The notes under the pieces: model-generated
Database searches by the model: none
What the model was told of the DNA's origin: nothing
The model's input: only the letters and a program-made list of their open reading frames with translations
In this document: positions 1 through 10,940 of the stretch, piece by piece
How the letters are laid out: every line of letters starts with the position of its first letter
Numbering within the stretch: position 1 is the first letter of the stretch
Position numbers and translations under genes: made by a program
Source of the DNA: Sitta carolinensis
Lineage: Eukaryota; Chordata; Aves; Passeriformes; Sittidae
Length of the DNA: 64,000 nucleotides
Direction: 5' to 3'
Assembly (NCBI GenBank): GCA_032173965.1
Contig: CM063283.1
Location: 113,035,108-113,099,107, forward strand

Positions 1-515
1 TGCAGTGAGAGCAGGAATTCATCTCGCTGGGTATGGGCCCCCTCTTTTCCTCCCCCCTCACCAAAATGTAGAGGAGTTTGGCATCGTCATTCCGTGGCTG
101 TAAAAGTTGCGTGCTGGCACTTTGGGAAGGTGTGACAGCTGTTTAAAAACTTTGCCTTAGCCCTAGGTGTGTAGATAATGATGTTCACAGCACAGAGTGA
201 GAAAGCCCACGGCTCAGAGCTCTGTCACTGCTGCTCTTGTGCTTCTCTAAGTGGGAACTGTCCGTGTGAGCACTGGGAATATTTTTGGAACAATGACTTC
301 AGATTATTTTTTTTTCATGCTGACATATTCTACTGTTGTGTCAGGGCTTGGGCCTTGGCATTATGGAATTTGTTCATCTTTTATGTTTTCTTTTACCTTC
401 TTTATTGCTCTCAACTGACTTCATTCTCATTCAGCTGGAGCAGAGGACACTGAGCTCCCAGCTCCTCTGATGGACAGCTCTGATCTCTACTCCTTGCACA
501 GGGACAGCACCCAGG
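1..515. other. Single-copy sequence, no gene seen
   Basis: No repeat or coding exon is recognised. A short open frame at 178-453 has a Cys- and Phe-rich composition typical of translated non-coding DNA, with no recognisable domain and no splice context. Confidence 0.6.
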
Positions 516-756
516 GAGCAGCTGGAGCTGAGTCAGGAGGGTTTAGGGTGAATTTTAGGGCAAGGTTCTTCCCCCGAGGGTGCTGGGACTCACTGCCTAG
601 GGAATGGGTACAGCCTGAGGCTGCCAGAGCTCCAGGAGCCTTTGGGCAGCACTATCAACACAGCAATGAGATTCCTGGGGTTTTCCTATGCAGGGCCAGA
701 AGCTGGACTTTGATATTCCTTGTGGGTTCCTTCCAACTCAGGATATTCTGTGATTA
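516..756 (+). mobile_element. CR1 LINE fragment, 3' end
   Basis: The segment reads in the sense orientation of CR1. It has the GGGCAAGGTTCTTCCCCCGAG block, a CCAGAGCTCCAGGAGCCTTTG-type block and the terminal core TTCCTTCCAACTCAGGATAT followed by TTCTGTGATT. CR1 elements are avian non-LTR retrotransposons whose copies are usually 5'-truncated; only 3' sequence remains and no ORF2 coding region survives. The same subtype recurs at 15.41-15.62 kb. Confidence 0.85.
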
Positions 757-1052
757 ATCCCAGAGCAAACTCCCAGTTCTCTTTTTCACCTCGTTGACTT
801 TTGTCTGTGGAGCAAGCTGTGCGAGCCAAGTGCTGGGCAGTGGCAGAATTCGTGGCACTGAAAGTGAGAATGGAGTAATTTTTAATCACTTGATTCCTTT
901 TGGCAAGTGAAGGCCATGATTTCATCCGTGGATCCCTCTTACTGCATGTTCAGTGCATAGACACGTCCTTCCAAAAAGCACAGCCGTGACTCTCGTTGTG
1001 GTCAGTGAATAAGAATATCTCTGTTTACACAATATTTTGAAATTCATTCCTG

Positions 1053-1425
1053 GCAGGTGCTGCGGGCTGGGACCTGAGGGAGCTGGGGTTGCTCAGCCTG
1101 GAGAAAAGGAGGCTCAGGGGGGACCTTCTGGCTCTGCACAACTCCCTGACAGGAGGGGCAGGGAGGGGGGATCAGGCTCTGCTCCCTAGGAATAAGAGAC
1201 AGGACAAGAGGAAATGGCCTCAGGCTGTCCCAGGGGAGGCTCAGGCTGGACATCAGGAGGAATTTCTGCACTGAAGGGCTGTTAAGCTTTGGAGGTTTGG
1301 AGTGCCCATCCCTGGAGGTGTCCAAGGAAGGCCTGGATGTGGCACCTAGTGCTCTGGGCTGGGTGACATGGGTCAAAGACCTTGGAGGTCTTTACCAACT
1401 GCATGATTCTGGGATTCTACTGGGC
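1053..1425 (+). mobile_element. CR1 LINE fragment, 3' end
   Basis: Sense-strand CR1 with the blocks GCTCAGCCTGGAGAAAAGGA, a GGACATCAGGAGGAATTTCT-type block, GCCCATCCCTGGAGGTGTCC and the tail GGTCTTTACCAACTGCATGA followed by TTCTGGGATTCTA. It is one of the longer 3' fragments here, about 370 bp. It is 5'-truncated and non-coding. Open frames within it on both strands (for example 1044-1376 minus) are by-products of the repeat. Confidence 0.92.
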
Positions 1426-3989
1426 CATGTGTTTTTAAGTTCTGAGAGTGAGGGAGAAGTTGATGGCTTCTCTCTGACCCAAGCTAAAATTCAGGAGTGG
1501 AGCACTGTAGTCAGGAGCATTCACCCCACTCCGTGTTGAGGATCTCAGCCTGAAGTGTCCGGAGCAAAAATTCATCTATTGAGTGAGCTTGACTAAAACA
1601 ACCCATGTGTAAGATGTACACCCTGTTTTATTGATCTGCTCTCCTGCTGGAAGGCTGTTCAGGCCTGTCCATCAAGGACTCCAGCCCTACTCCCACAGAG
1701 TAGGAAAAGCAAAGGCGATGCCAGACTGAGCTGTAAGTGGGTGAGTAGATGGTTGTGTCCACTGGTGCGTACTTTGGCAGGCTTGGAAAACTTCCTGTGT
1801 TTCCTTCACAGCCATCTCTGGGAAGCTCTGTTCCATCCTAGCCAAGCTGTCTGTCTTTTTGCTTTTACTTCCCCAGGGGCACAATGTCAAATTAGTCATT
1901 TTTACAAGAGCAGGGAGCTTTATAGCAGCCCCAACATACGTTCTCTGGAGCACTGACAAGATAAATTCACTTTATACAAATACAAGCAGCAGTTGCTGTA
2001 TCTGTCCTGGTTGCTTTTACCTTTTTTTACAATGGAGCAGGTGCAATGCCTGTATCTGCTATCAACATCTAATATGGTTTGAGCAAACAAGGAATTGCTC
2101 ACGTTGTCTAGGTGTTGCACACAGCCCATTAGTCACCCTGTCTAGTGCTTATCACAATTCAAAAGAACAACATTTGGGATGAATCATTAAGATTCATTAA
2201 AGAATATCTTTGTCACAGCAGCAAATGAGGGAGAAGTATGGAAGGGATGGGTGGGGGTATGTTTAATATTTGTGGAGAACATAAGACATATGCTGTGTAC
2301 CTGGGATCTTGGGAACAATCCTGGTTTCACAGACTATTATTATCAGAGCAAAAAGTGAACTTAGTTGTATTGATCAACCCTAGGAAGCAAATTCTGTATT
2401 TGGAGTGTGAAATTATTCCCTTTTTTGGGGGGCCTGGGTTATAGGGTGTGGTATCCCACACCAGTGTCCAGCTGGGGCCAACCCATCAGCCTTCTTCCAC
2501 CCCGTGTGCAGCTTGGTCAGTGTCAGGAGCCTCGGAGCACTGTGGTCCTCTTGCCTTGCTGATGTTCCCAGAAAAACCCACAGTCCTGCAGGATGGGACA
2601 CAGCCACTCCTATGGCCACCTGTGTCCCTGTCCTGCCCACTGTGGCCAGGTCCTGTGTGAAGCCCAGTGGCTGCAAGCACTCAGCTGGGGCTTAGTGACA
2701 CACAGGACTGATGGCACTGGCCAGCAAACACTCTGAGGGGGACAGGCTGTGCCAGGCTGGCATAAAACAAGGCAAAACCATCTTCTTAGCTCTTGAGAAT
2801 CTGCTAGACCTTCAGGCTTTTTCCTCCCCTAGAAACAACAAAGTCAGTCTCAAAAAAACCCCCTTTGTGAATTGTATTTTGAAAATAAAACAACCCGACG
2901 AACAAAGTAAACCCAAGCCGTGATTGATCAAACCCTTGTATTCTTTCTGCTCTTTCCCATTTTAATTTTTTAAAGCATGTTTTTCCTTTGAATTGTCTTT
3001 TCTACAAGCAGCGGGTTTTGGTGGAGCCCTGGACACACCAAGCAGAGGCAGGGAGTGCTGTAAGCAGTTCCTCTCCACACAGATCTCCATGCAGCTTTTT
3101 CCCCACTGGCATGAATTCCCCTCTGTGGGCCAGATGTGCTTTTCTCCTCACAGGAGATGAGTGTTTCCATAGCTGAGCTGTCCTGCTGACAGCACCGAGA
3201 GCTCTGCAGTCACTGCTCACTCCCAGGTGTGAAGTGGATTGCTCTCCAGCCTGGGGCAGATAAGCAGCCACAGGACTTTGTTGCTGCTTCTCCCAGCATT
3301 GGAAATATTTTAATTAGGAGAGAAAAAATCTGTCCACGTTGTTTCTTCCTTTCCTGTAGTGCAGTCTCTTTGTCTCAGTGCAACCTGATTTTCTTAGCGT
3401 GGCGGCTGATTCAGAAAGTAAGCTGAGGGTTCCCCAGAAGTCTTTAAATGAGAATATAGATTTTACTCTGATCTCTGTGGTAATAATTCAGTTTCTTTAT
3501 TATCAATGTGGTAAGTGATTGCCCCTCACATCCCAGCTTTCACTCTGTATGGAAATTGAACTTTGGAAGCAATACACTCTCGAGTCCCATGCAGGTGAGC
3601 TCTGCTGCTTCCCATTGGATTTCTTCAAGCAGAACCCATTTAGTGTTCCTGAGTAAACCCAGGAGAAACTGGAGTTGTGTGGAGCTCTTATATCAGAGGA
3701 ACACACACTTTGGCTAGGCAGGAAAGAAACTGAACAGATTTTAAAAGATAGGAATTTTGATCTTACCTTCTTTAAATTCCTCCTGTGCTTTCCCAATAAC
3801 TTGGCATCTCTAGGAACCAACACCCAGCGTGTGCTGGGTTAATGGTCAGCAACCACCTTTAAATACCCATTACCTCGACTTGGACCCTCTTCTCTTCCCA
3901 ATGTTTTTGCAGTTTGCAGCCCTGCCTCAGGCTGGTTGAGCTTTTGTTGCAACTCCCAAACACCAAACACATTTGTGGCAGCGTTGTGT
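1426..3989. other. Single-copy sequence, no gene seen
   Basis: No repeat family is recognised across this stretch. A GC-richer block at about 2445-2720 is open in several frames on both strands, which fits base composition rather than a gene. No matched acceptor and donor pair was found around it. The remainder is AT-rich and unremarkable. Confidence 0.5.
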
Positions 3990-4172
3990 GAATCCCAGAA
4001 TCCCTGAGGCTGGAAAAGCCCTCCCAGCCCATCCAGTCAAACTGTGTCCTGTCCCCACCTTGTCCCCAGCCTAGAGCACTGAGTGCCACCTCCAGGTGCC
4101 ACCTCCAGGGATGGGCACTGCAACCCTCCCTGGGCAGCCCCTGCTAAGGCCTGCCCACCCTTTCCATGGGAA
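3990..4172 (-). mobile_element. CR1 LINE fragment, 3' end, reverse
   Basis: Antisense CR1: it begins with the degenerate tail GAATCCCAGAATCCCTGAGG, then GCTGGAAAAGCCCTCCCAGC, and continues through AGTGCCACCTCCAGG to CACCCTTTCCATGGGAAATT. The subtype matches the copies at 26.24 and 62.29 kb. It is truncated at its 5' end, to the right. Confidence 0.9.
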
Positions 4173-4231
4173 ATTGCTCCTGGGCTTGCTGGACTCTTAC
4201 CCATAAAGCCCAGCATTTATGTAGGAACACC

Positions 4232-4271
4232 ATCCTGATATTAAAAAAAAAAGTAAAAAAAAAAAAAAAAG
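4232..4271. repeat. A-rich simple repeat
   Basis: Two adenine runs separated by GT. It lies just beyond a truncated CR1 copy, but CR1 does not carry a poly(A) tail, so the two are probably unrelated. Confidence 0.9.
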
Positions 4272-5291
4272 GTTAAGGATTCCATAGGAAATATTCCCTA
4301 AATCCTTAGTAACACCTTGGCTTCCCACATCTGTTATTCTGCCATTAAAACCTTGCCTCACTCTCCTTAGGTCTCTGTATCCTGGGTTGTTACACGCTCC
4401 AGTGGAGAGTTTAGTTACTGAGGAAGAGGTGAAGGGATTTTAAATGAGCACACTCCACTCCTTTTGCTGTTCTCAGGCATATTGAAAACACCTAAAGGAA
4501 TTTAGTTTTTCTAGGATATTCCCTTCTCCCACCTCTGCATGTATTCCCTTGAAAGCAGCATGTCCCTAAAGGAAAAGTTTGTTTACCAAGTGATTGTTCC
4601 AAGGATTCTTGCTTTCTCTGCGAGGATGTGTTTTAGCTTGGGTTGAGCTTAAGGAAATGGGAGTCACGGAGTCACTCAGCCTTTTTTTTTACTTCTGGCT
4701 TCCTGTTTCCCCCAAACAACTTTTGAACCATTTGGTCGATTTTAACCAAAGCGGGGAAGGATCTCCTGATCTGAGGGAAATAAAGTCCTTACACGTCTCA
4801 GAAATAAGAGGCAGCAGTGCAGATAAAAGACACCAGACCTTGTGCCCCCACAGAGATAAAGGCAAGAAACCTTGGGGTCGACTGTATTTGTTTCCAGAGA
4901 TTCACACAAGAAATAAATGCTATTAACAGGAACCTTTGATCAGGGCTCACATCTTACCAGGCTTGAGATAAGAATTTGTGTGTTATTAGAGATGAGATAA
5001 GGCCTTCCAAGGCTCAAGGCATGGGAGAGCAGCATCATTTGTTCTCCTGCTGGCAGAAGGACGTGCTGCCGTGGTGCAGGGTAATATTTGCCTCAGCTCA
5101 GTGGCTGCTCACCCCTCCTTGGGCTCTCCTGTGGGGATGTTTGCTGAGGTGTGAGAGCAGACCTGTGTTGCTGTCTCAGTGTTGCAGAAGAGCACAATCA
5201 TGAGGAGCAGCCTGAAATCCTCTCCAAGCCTACCAGTGGTGGGGGCTGGGTGATCCCAGGATTCAGGAGATACCAAATGGAGACATTCCTA
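4272..5291. other. Single-copy sequence, no gene seen
   Basis: Moderately AT-rich sequence without recognised repeats. An open frame at 4594-4926 (110 codons) has no recognisable domain and no convincing splice or promoter context. Confidence 0.5.
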
Positions 5292-5585
5292 GAATCACAG
5301 AAGTGGGGAATGGTTTAAGTTGGAAGGGTGTTTTCACCCCCTGCCATGGGCAGGGGCACCTTCCACTGTCCTAGGGTGCTCCAAGCCCCAAATCCCAGCC
5401 TGGCCTTGGGCACTTCCAGGGATGGAGAGTCCCCAGCTCCTCTGGGCACCCTGTGCCAGGGCCTCCCCAGTCTCACAATAAAGATTTTTTTCCTAATGTC
5501 TAATCCAACTCTGCCCTCCTTTACCTTGAGCCCATTCCCCCTTGTCCTGCCACTACAAGCCCTGATGAAAAGCATTTCCCCAAAT
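5292..5585 (-). mobile_element. CR1 LINE fragment, 3' end, reverse
   Basis: Antisense CR1 beginning with AGAATCACAGAA, then CCCCCTGCCATGGGCAGGGG and CACCTTCCACTGTCCTAGGG, and running to CCCTTGTCCTGCCACTACAA. It is 5'-truncated. Paired open frames on both strands here (5315-5612) are repeat artefacts. Confidence 0.92.
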
Positions 5586-6609
5586 GAGATAAGTAATGAC
5601 TGGAAGTCGTGACTGTCTGAAGGCTATTCCAATTCCATTAATTAGTGAGCTGGCAGTTTCACCTGGGAGCCTGTTTGGCAAATGGCCACTGCTATCGATA
5701 CTTAGGTTTGCAAGATCTTACCAGGAATGAGTGATCAGGCATGGAAAATGGGCACCCATCCATCCCTAGAGAGTGAATCACACACCTCATTTCAGGAATA
5801 TCAGTAATGCCTTCTTTTACTTTTTAAATTATTTTTTAATATATATTCCAGGTCTGTAAGTATTGTGGGGACTTCATGCTTGACATCCCAGTGGGAAAAG
5901 TGATACTCTTCTCCATGTTATCTACTGGATTTCAGTGCTCCCTCCTAAATCCTACCAGTTTCCCATGTTTCAGGTATTTCAGTGTGGATGATCAATCATA
6001 TATTTATAGAGTACTTTTCATGCCCATCAGTGGTGGGACAGGAGATACATTCAGTTTTGTGATTTTTTGGGACACTCATCATGAAGGTGATGATCTCAAG
6101 CATGAGCTTAGCAATGCTGAACTTGGGACCTGCACATCTTTTGTCTCTGGGTTTCCAAAAATAAATCTTCCCTGCTTATCTTCCTGTCATCTTTTGTAAA
6201 CAGTGAATTCAAGAGCAAACTTTGTAAAGCTCTTAACCCTAATCTTCCCTATAAGCTCCAAGGTCAAATTACCAATTATGCCCTGTGTTTGTTTTTGTCC
6301 TCTGGGTCTCAATTTTCACGCTTGCTTTTGCTGCTGGGGACTCTGTGAGGCTCTTAGGTCGGGTTTTATACAAGGAAAGCAATGCCTTCCTTTTCCAAAG
6401 ACCTGCCAGGGAGTTTAAAGAGGCAGGGCAATGAACAAATAGCTTGGACTTGGTAACATGTAAGTTGCAGGTTTTGAGCCCAGGTTTACAGGAGAAGAGA
6501 ATTAATTAGTACAGAACATTAACCTTCTGTCTGACCCCTTTATTAAAACCCATTTTCTGTGCTCTCCACAAGAAACCCTGTGGATCACCAGCAGCTTTGC
6601 ATTTTTCAG
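5586..6609. other. Single-copy sequence, no gene seen
   Basis: The stretch includes a 107-codon open frame at 5876-6199 that matches nothing I recognise. There is a run of AT-rich sequence near 5820-5850. No repeat family is identified. Confidence 0.45.
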
Positions 6610-6779
6610 GTGGAAGTGAAAAAATTCTGGAGGCTGACCTGGAACAGAGCCCAGGCAGAGCCCAAGGGCAAAGCAGGGATTTATCCCAAGGCTCCCTGCA
6701 CACACCTGGGCAGCACCAGAGCCAAAATGGAACCCAAAATGGGCCCAGAATGGACCCAGCCACGAGGTCCCACACTTTG
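6610..6779 (+). other. Exon-shaped segment, unrecognised
   Basis: A splice-acceptor-like sequence (CTTTGCATTTTTCAG, ending at 6609) and a strong donor-like sequence (TTTG|GTAAGTTC, GT at 6780-6781) bound 170 bp with at least two open plus-strand frames. Neither translation, one Lys/Pro-rich and one Gln/Ser-rich, resembles a family I know. The minus strand is open here too, which argues for compositional openness. This is inference only; a chance pairing of splice-like motifs in non-coding DNA is the main alternative. Confidence 0.2.
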
Positions 6780-8039
6780 GTAAGTTCTGCTCCATGAGCA
6801 TATTAGAATCAATTGTCTAACCATAGCATCAGGGTATGAAGCTCCATCTTTCTTTTTCCTTCTCACTGCACCCTTGGTTTTGTTCCTGGGCCTGAAAGTT
6901 GTCCTTGGGGCCAGGCTGGAGCAGGAATTGTTTTGTGTCCCTGCTCTGTACAGAGAGCTAAGTAGCACTGAGTATGAAACCTACAGCTACCCACCAAAAC
7001 AGCCCAGAATCTAAAAAATATAACAGCTAAAACATAAAGCATCAGAAGAAGCAGCAGAGTCATGCAGGAGTGCAGTGGGGGCTGTGGAAGCAGGTGGGAG
7101 GTGCAAAAGCAGGGATTTAGGAAGGACTGAGTCTCCTGAGTCCCTGGTCAGGGCTGGAAGTCTGTGGCTGATGTGCTGCCAACCAGCCTTGGAGTGACAA
7201 ACCTCTCCGGGCATCCCAGTGACAGCAGCTTCAGCTCAGCTCTGAGGGTGGGAGAGAGAGGGGAGGTTGGAACACTCCAAAGGGAAGAGAAATTTGGAGA
7301 ATTACGTCTCCCATTCTTCATCTGTGGGATCCTGGTTTAAAGCCCAGCAGTAGTTACTGGCAGCCTGTGTCACTCCCTGCTGGATTCCTGGTTAATTCAA
7401 ATTTCCCTGAGGACTCTGACAAGGTCCTTCTCCTCCACCCAGCTTCTCATTTTTAGTAGAGGTAGGAACATAATTCACTCATGACCTCCTGTCATCTGCC
7501 AAATGGGACTGCAGTTGGGTAAGGCATCAAAATTTGTTATAGGGAATCAGCCAGTCATGTGAGATATAGCATGATTGCATATTTCCTTATAAAAGTGTGA
7601 TTAAAATAGCAAAATATCTGAATCAGCTCAACAGCTTTTAAACATCTGTTGAATGCACCTTAGTGAGTTACATGCTGTATGTTTCACTTAAAAATACAGC
7701 ATATTTAATTTTATTTTTTAGCTAAAAACATTTCAGAAATGGCTTTTGGTGAACCGAAAATTGAGAGAAAAGCTCTGAGAATAAATATATCATGCTGTTG
7801 GCTGATATTTTGGTTTCCTTTCTGGGACAACAAAGTATTTCCAGTGCAGGAATGATTTCTCTGGGAGATGGTGTTAATTCTGCAGAGCAGGTGGCCAAAG
7901 AACCAGTTTGAATATTGATAGCAAACACCGAGGTGTTTGGATGAACTGGTCATTTAAAAACAAAATCAAGAGGCATGCATCTCTAGGGAATAGTAAACAA
8001 AGTTGGAGTCATTCCTAATTATTGGGATACAGCTCTGTC
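6780..8039. other. Single-copy sequence, no gene seen
   Basis: Becomes increasingly AT-rich towards 8 kb. No repeat or exon is recognised. Short minus-strand frames at 6681-7214 and 7711-7953 have no recognisable domain. Confidence 0.5.
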
Positions 8040-8350
8040 ATCAGCTCCTTCTCTAGATACTATTATTTATAGAAATAATTATGCAGCATTTAAATTCGGG
8101 ATGCGCACGGTTCTTTAATTGGGGGCTGAACTTGTGTTTGGCGATCTGGATTCCTATCCTTACTCACCTGTCTATCATTTGTAAAGATTATATATCTGAA
8201 ACGTGACCTGTACATAATTATAATTAATTAAGTCGCCAGCAGTATGCTGAAAAACTTGCATTTAAATCAGGGGTTGAATAATTAAGGCAATTAGTAGAAC
8301 TGACTATTTGCAATATGGCTTCTTGAAAATGTGGAATAATTGCTAATCTT
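8040..8350. promoter_or_regulatory. Candidate conserved non-coding element
   Basis: Repeat-free AT-rich DNA with dense homeodomain-type cores (ATTATAATTAATTAAG near 8217, AATAATTA near 8276 and similar), plus scattered CpGs at GGGATGCGCACGG and TTGGCGATCTGG. Vertebrate conserved enhancers often look like this. Conservation itself cannot be read from one sequence, so this is a pattern-based inference. Confidence 0.25.
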
Positions 8351-9014
8351 CTAGGTAGAGATGGACAGAACACCAGCCTGGTATTTATTTCTGTAAATAC
8401 AAATTAGGTGAGGTGGTGCAAGTATGGAATTCCTTTTTTTTGGTCCAAATCTCCAGAGGTCATAAACGGGGGGGAGTGACCCCCAGGCAAGTGGATTATT
8501 TCAGGGCACGGTAAGTTCAGGGTGTCCAGATGAATCCTCAAGCTATTAAAAAATTCCCTTCTCTGGGCTTTCATCATTTTTATTTATAATCCTTAATTTG
8601 TGTGGTCGGGAGTGTAACAGTCCTGGCTCCTCACCCCGCTCTGCCACTGCTGCTCATCCCCATGGATTTATAGGAGCTCCAGGCTTCCCTGAGCCAGCTC
8701 CCTGTTGATTATTGACCCCAGGAAGGCACGAGGGGATGGACACTCACTCTGGGCAAACTCAGCCCTCTGTCACCACCAGGGAAGGCAGGCCACGTGTGGG
8801 AGAAATCAGCCAGAGCTGGAGAAACCAGAGCCAGCCTTCCCAGCCCTGCCCGGTGGCATTCCACTGCCAGGGGGATGGCCCGGGCAGGGCTGGCTGCCTG
8901 GAGGAGCTGGGGGCTGGAACCAGCTGTGCCTGCAGCTGGGGAAAGGTCTGTACCAGCCATGGTAGTGTGTGCAAACCATGAACAGGATGGGAATGCTGAG
9001 GGATGTGTCTTGAG
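8351..9014. other. Single-copy sequence, no gene seen
   Basis: A GC-rich block at 8700-8975 is open in five of six frames, which is a composition effect and not evidence of a gene. No repeat family is recognised. Confidence 0.45.
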
Positions 9015-9480
9015 CTAGATTTTATTTTGCAAAAGTCTCATCACATGGCTGAGACCATGAGAAGGCGACAGCAGCTCACATCCCAAGCAGCAGACACTGA
9101 GCTCTGTCTTACAATGCACTTTAAAAATTTGTCAGCCAATAGCAGAAAGCAAAAGCTTACTTGACAGCAGCTTCAGCCAATTATTATAGGTACAGGTACA
9201 CTTGTTTAAAATAATGTTTGCTTGTTAGCCTTAGAATACAATGCACTGTACTCTGTTATTAAACTTAAAACTTTCTATATCTTGACAGATATACTTTTCT
9301 GCAGCCTTATGATTTCTGCTAGCCAAACTTCAAGACTCAAGCCATCATTTTCAATCCTTGTCCTCTATTTACTTAGCTACATTCAAAACTTGCAACTGCA
9401 GCTCTAATTTCTGTTCTGCTGTTTCTGAGACCCTCTTTTTGCAGCTTTCCCAAAACCTTTTACCTTTAATGATTCCCACA
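9015..9480. mobile_element. Possible old interspersed repeat, LTR-like, family unresolved
   Basis: An AT-rich block that looks unlike its flanks. It contains two CCAAT motifs (AGCCAATAGC near 9135 and AGCCAATTAT near 9175) and an antisense AATAAA near 9025. I could not find TG...CA ends with matching target duplications. It may be a decayed LTR or ordinary AT-rich DNA. Confidence 0.25.
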
Positions 9481-10118
9481 GAAAGGCACAGGGCGGGTGG
9501 CTCAGGGCAGGGCTCAAGGGAAGGTGTCCAAGCCAGCAGGGCTGGCAGAGCAGAGCTGTGCCATCCTCAGGGCCTCAGGGGCTGCTGGGTGATGCTATCA
9601 GCATCTTTCCCAATCCAGGAGCCAAGAAAATGTGTCATGGTCCCCACCAGTATCCGTGAAGCACCCTCAGAGACAGGCTGGGGATTCCTCTCTCTGTCCC
9701 AGCACAGGGATGGAGCTGGAGTTTTGTCCTGCTTTTTTTTGTGCTTCCAACTTCTCATCTCTCTGTGCCTGAGGCAAAATTTGGGTTAGTGGATTCGTGT
9801 CTGTGTTGTCAGGTGTGTGTGACATCCACGAGGTGAGCTCGCTGTCCAACAATCTGGGGTTTACACACATTTTTGTTGTCTTTTTTTAAAGACCTGTTGA
9901 GCTTGTGGTAGTGGGGACCAGGCCACGAGACAAGTTGGTTCGACTATTTCATTGAGAGCTCAGTTAAATAATTAATAGCTTTTAAAATTTGTTTAGCTTT
10001 TGTGTTTATACCCCAAGAAAGCTAGGAGAGTATTGACAAATTTTCCTCTCAGGAACAGACATGCATTTTCCAGAACTTGGATAATTTCTATCTCTGTTTT
10101 TCCTATGTCTGTTGTTTT
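9481..10118. other. Single-copy sequence, no gene seen
   Basis: A GC-richer part (9485-9780) contains a 143-codon plus-strand frame beginning at 9358 that I do not recognise. The frame has no splice context or domain. Confidence 0.45.
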
Positions 10119-10122
10119 TTGG

Positions 10123-10154
<32 letters not shown>

Positions 10155-10283
10155 GTTTGTTTTGTTGTTGTTGTTTTTTGGGTTTTTTTTAATTGTCTCT
10201 GGGGTTTTTTGTGTGTGCGCGCGTGTGTGTTTTTGGTTTTGCTTTTGTTGTTATTGTTGTTGTTTTTGTTTTTTCTCAAATCC
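10119..10283. repeat. T- and GT-rich low-complexity tract
   Basis: A run of about 30 T is followed by GTTGTTGTTG-type and GTGTGCGCGCGTGTGTG sequence, then more T-rich repeats. The Phe/Val/Leu-rich open frames across it (10000-10421) are products of the tract. Confidence 0.95.
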
Positions 10284-10747
10284 CTCTTGAATGAGGCACT
10301 CCAAGACTGTGGCCTGTGTGGAATTTTTGCATGCTTACCACTGGGCACATGCAGCAAACCCATCTCCCTGCCCCAGGGCTTTGCCCAAGCAGGGTTTGTG
10401 CCTTTAAAGCACAGAGAGTGATTCAATGTCCTGTGTGTGACAGGAACACTCCTAACAAGTCTGGCTGTATTTTTAGAACTTGATAAAATGACACTTCATA
10501 AAACACCAATCAGGCAGCTTGAAAGAGGAAATAAGTGTGGAGAGACTTTGGGAAAACATTACTGTATTTTTAATTATCAGCCCTTTTGATGTTGTCAGCC
10601 CATACCTTAAGCAATGGGAATAATTGTTTGACTTCCTTCCTATTTAATGTGGTCACTTTATAGCTCAGAGGCACAGCTTTTGCTCCTAAGTTGCCATTTA
10701 CAGCTGTGGCCAGCCTTGGGGATGGTGTTTTGGGCCACACAGCTGCC
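10284..10747. other. Single-copy sequence, no gene seen
   Basis: No repeat or exon recognised between the T-rich tract and the next CR1 copy. Confidence 0.5.
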
Positions 10748-10940
10748 CTGGCAGTGGAGTCTGCCAGGGGACAGGGACAGGAGGAGAGGGAACAGCCTCA
10801 GGCTGGGCCAGGGGAGGCTTGGGCTGGACATCAGCAGGAATTTGCCCCTGGAAAGGGTGGCCAGGCCTTGGCAGGGGCTGCCTAGGGTGGGTTGCAGTGC
10901 CCATCCCTGGAGGTGTCCAAGGAAAGATTGGGAACCTGTG
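10748..10940 (+). mobile_element. CR1 LINE fragment, internal 3' part
   Basis: Sense CR1 with GGACAGGAGGAGAGGGAACA, CTCAGGCTGGGCCAGGGGAG, GGACATCAGCAGGAATTTGC and GCCCATCCCTGGAGGTGTCC. It lacks the terminal ATTCTATG tail, so it is broken at its 3' end as well as 5'-truncated. Confidence 0.88.

Noticed and set aside
2445..2720. GC-rich block open in several frames
   Set aside because: No matched acceptor and donor, no recognisable domain, and openness on both strands points to composition.
9930..9960. GGTTCGACTATTTC as a tRNA T-arm
   Set aside because: No matching A box, acceptor stem or anticodon arm upstream.
10000..10426. Phe-rich and Lys/Thr/Asn-rich frames near 10.1 kb
   Set aside because: Produced by the T run and GTT repeats.
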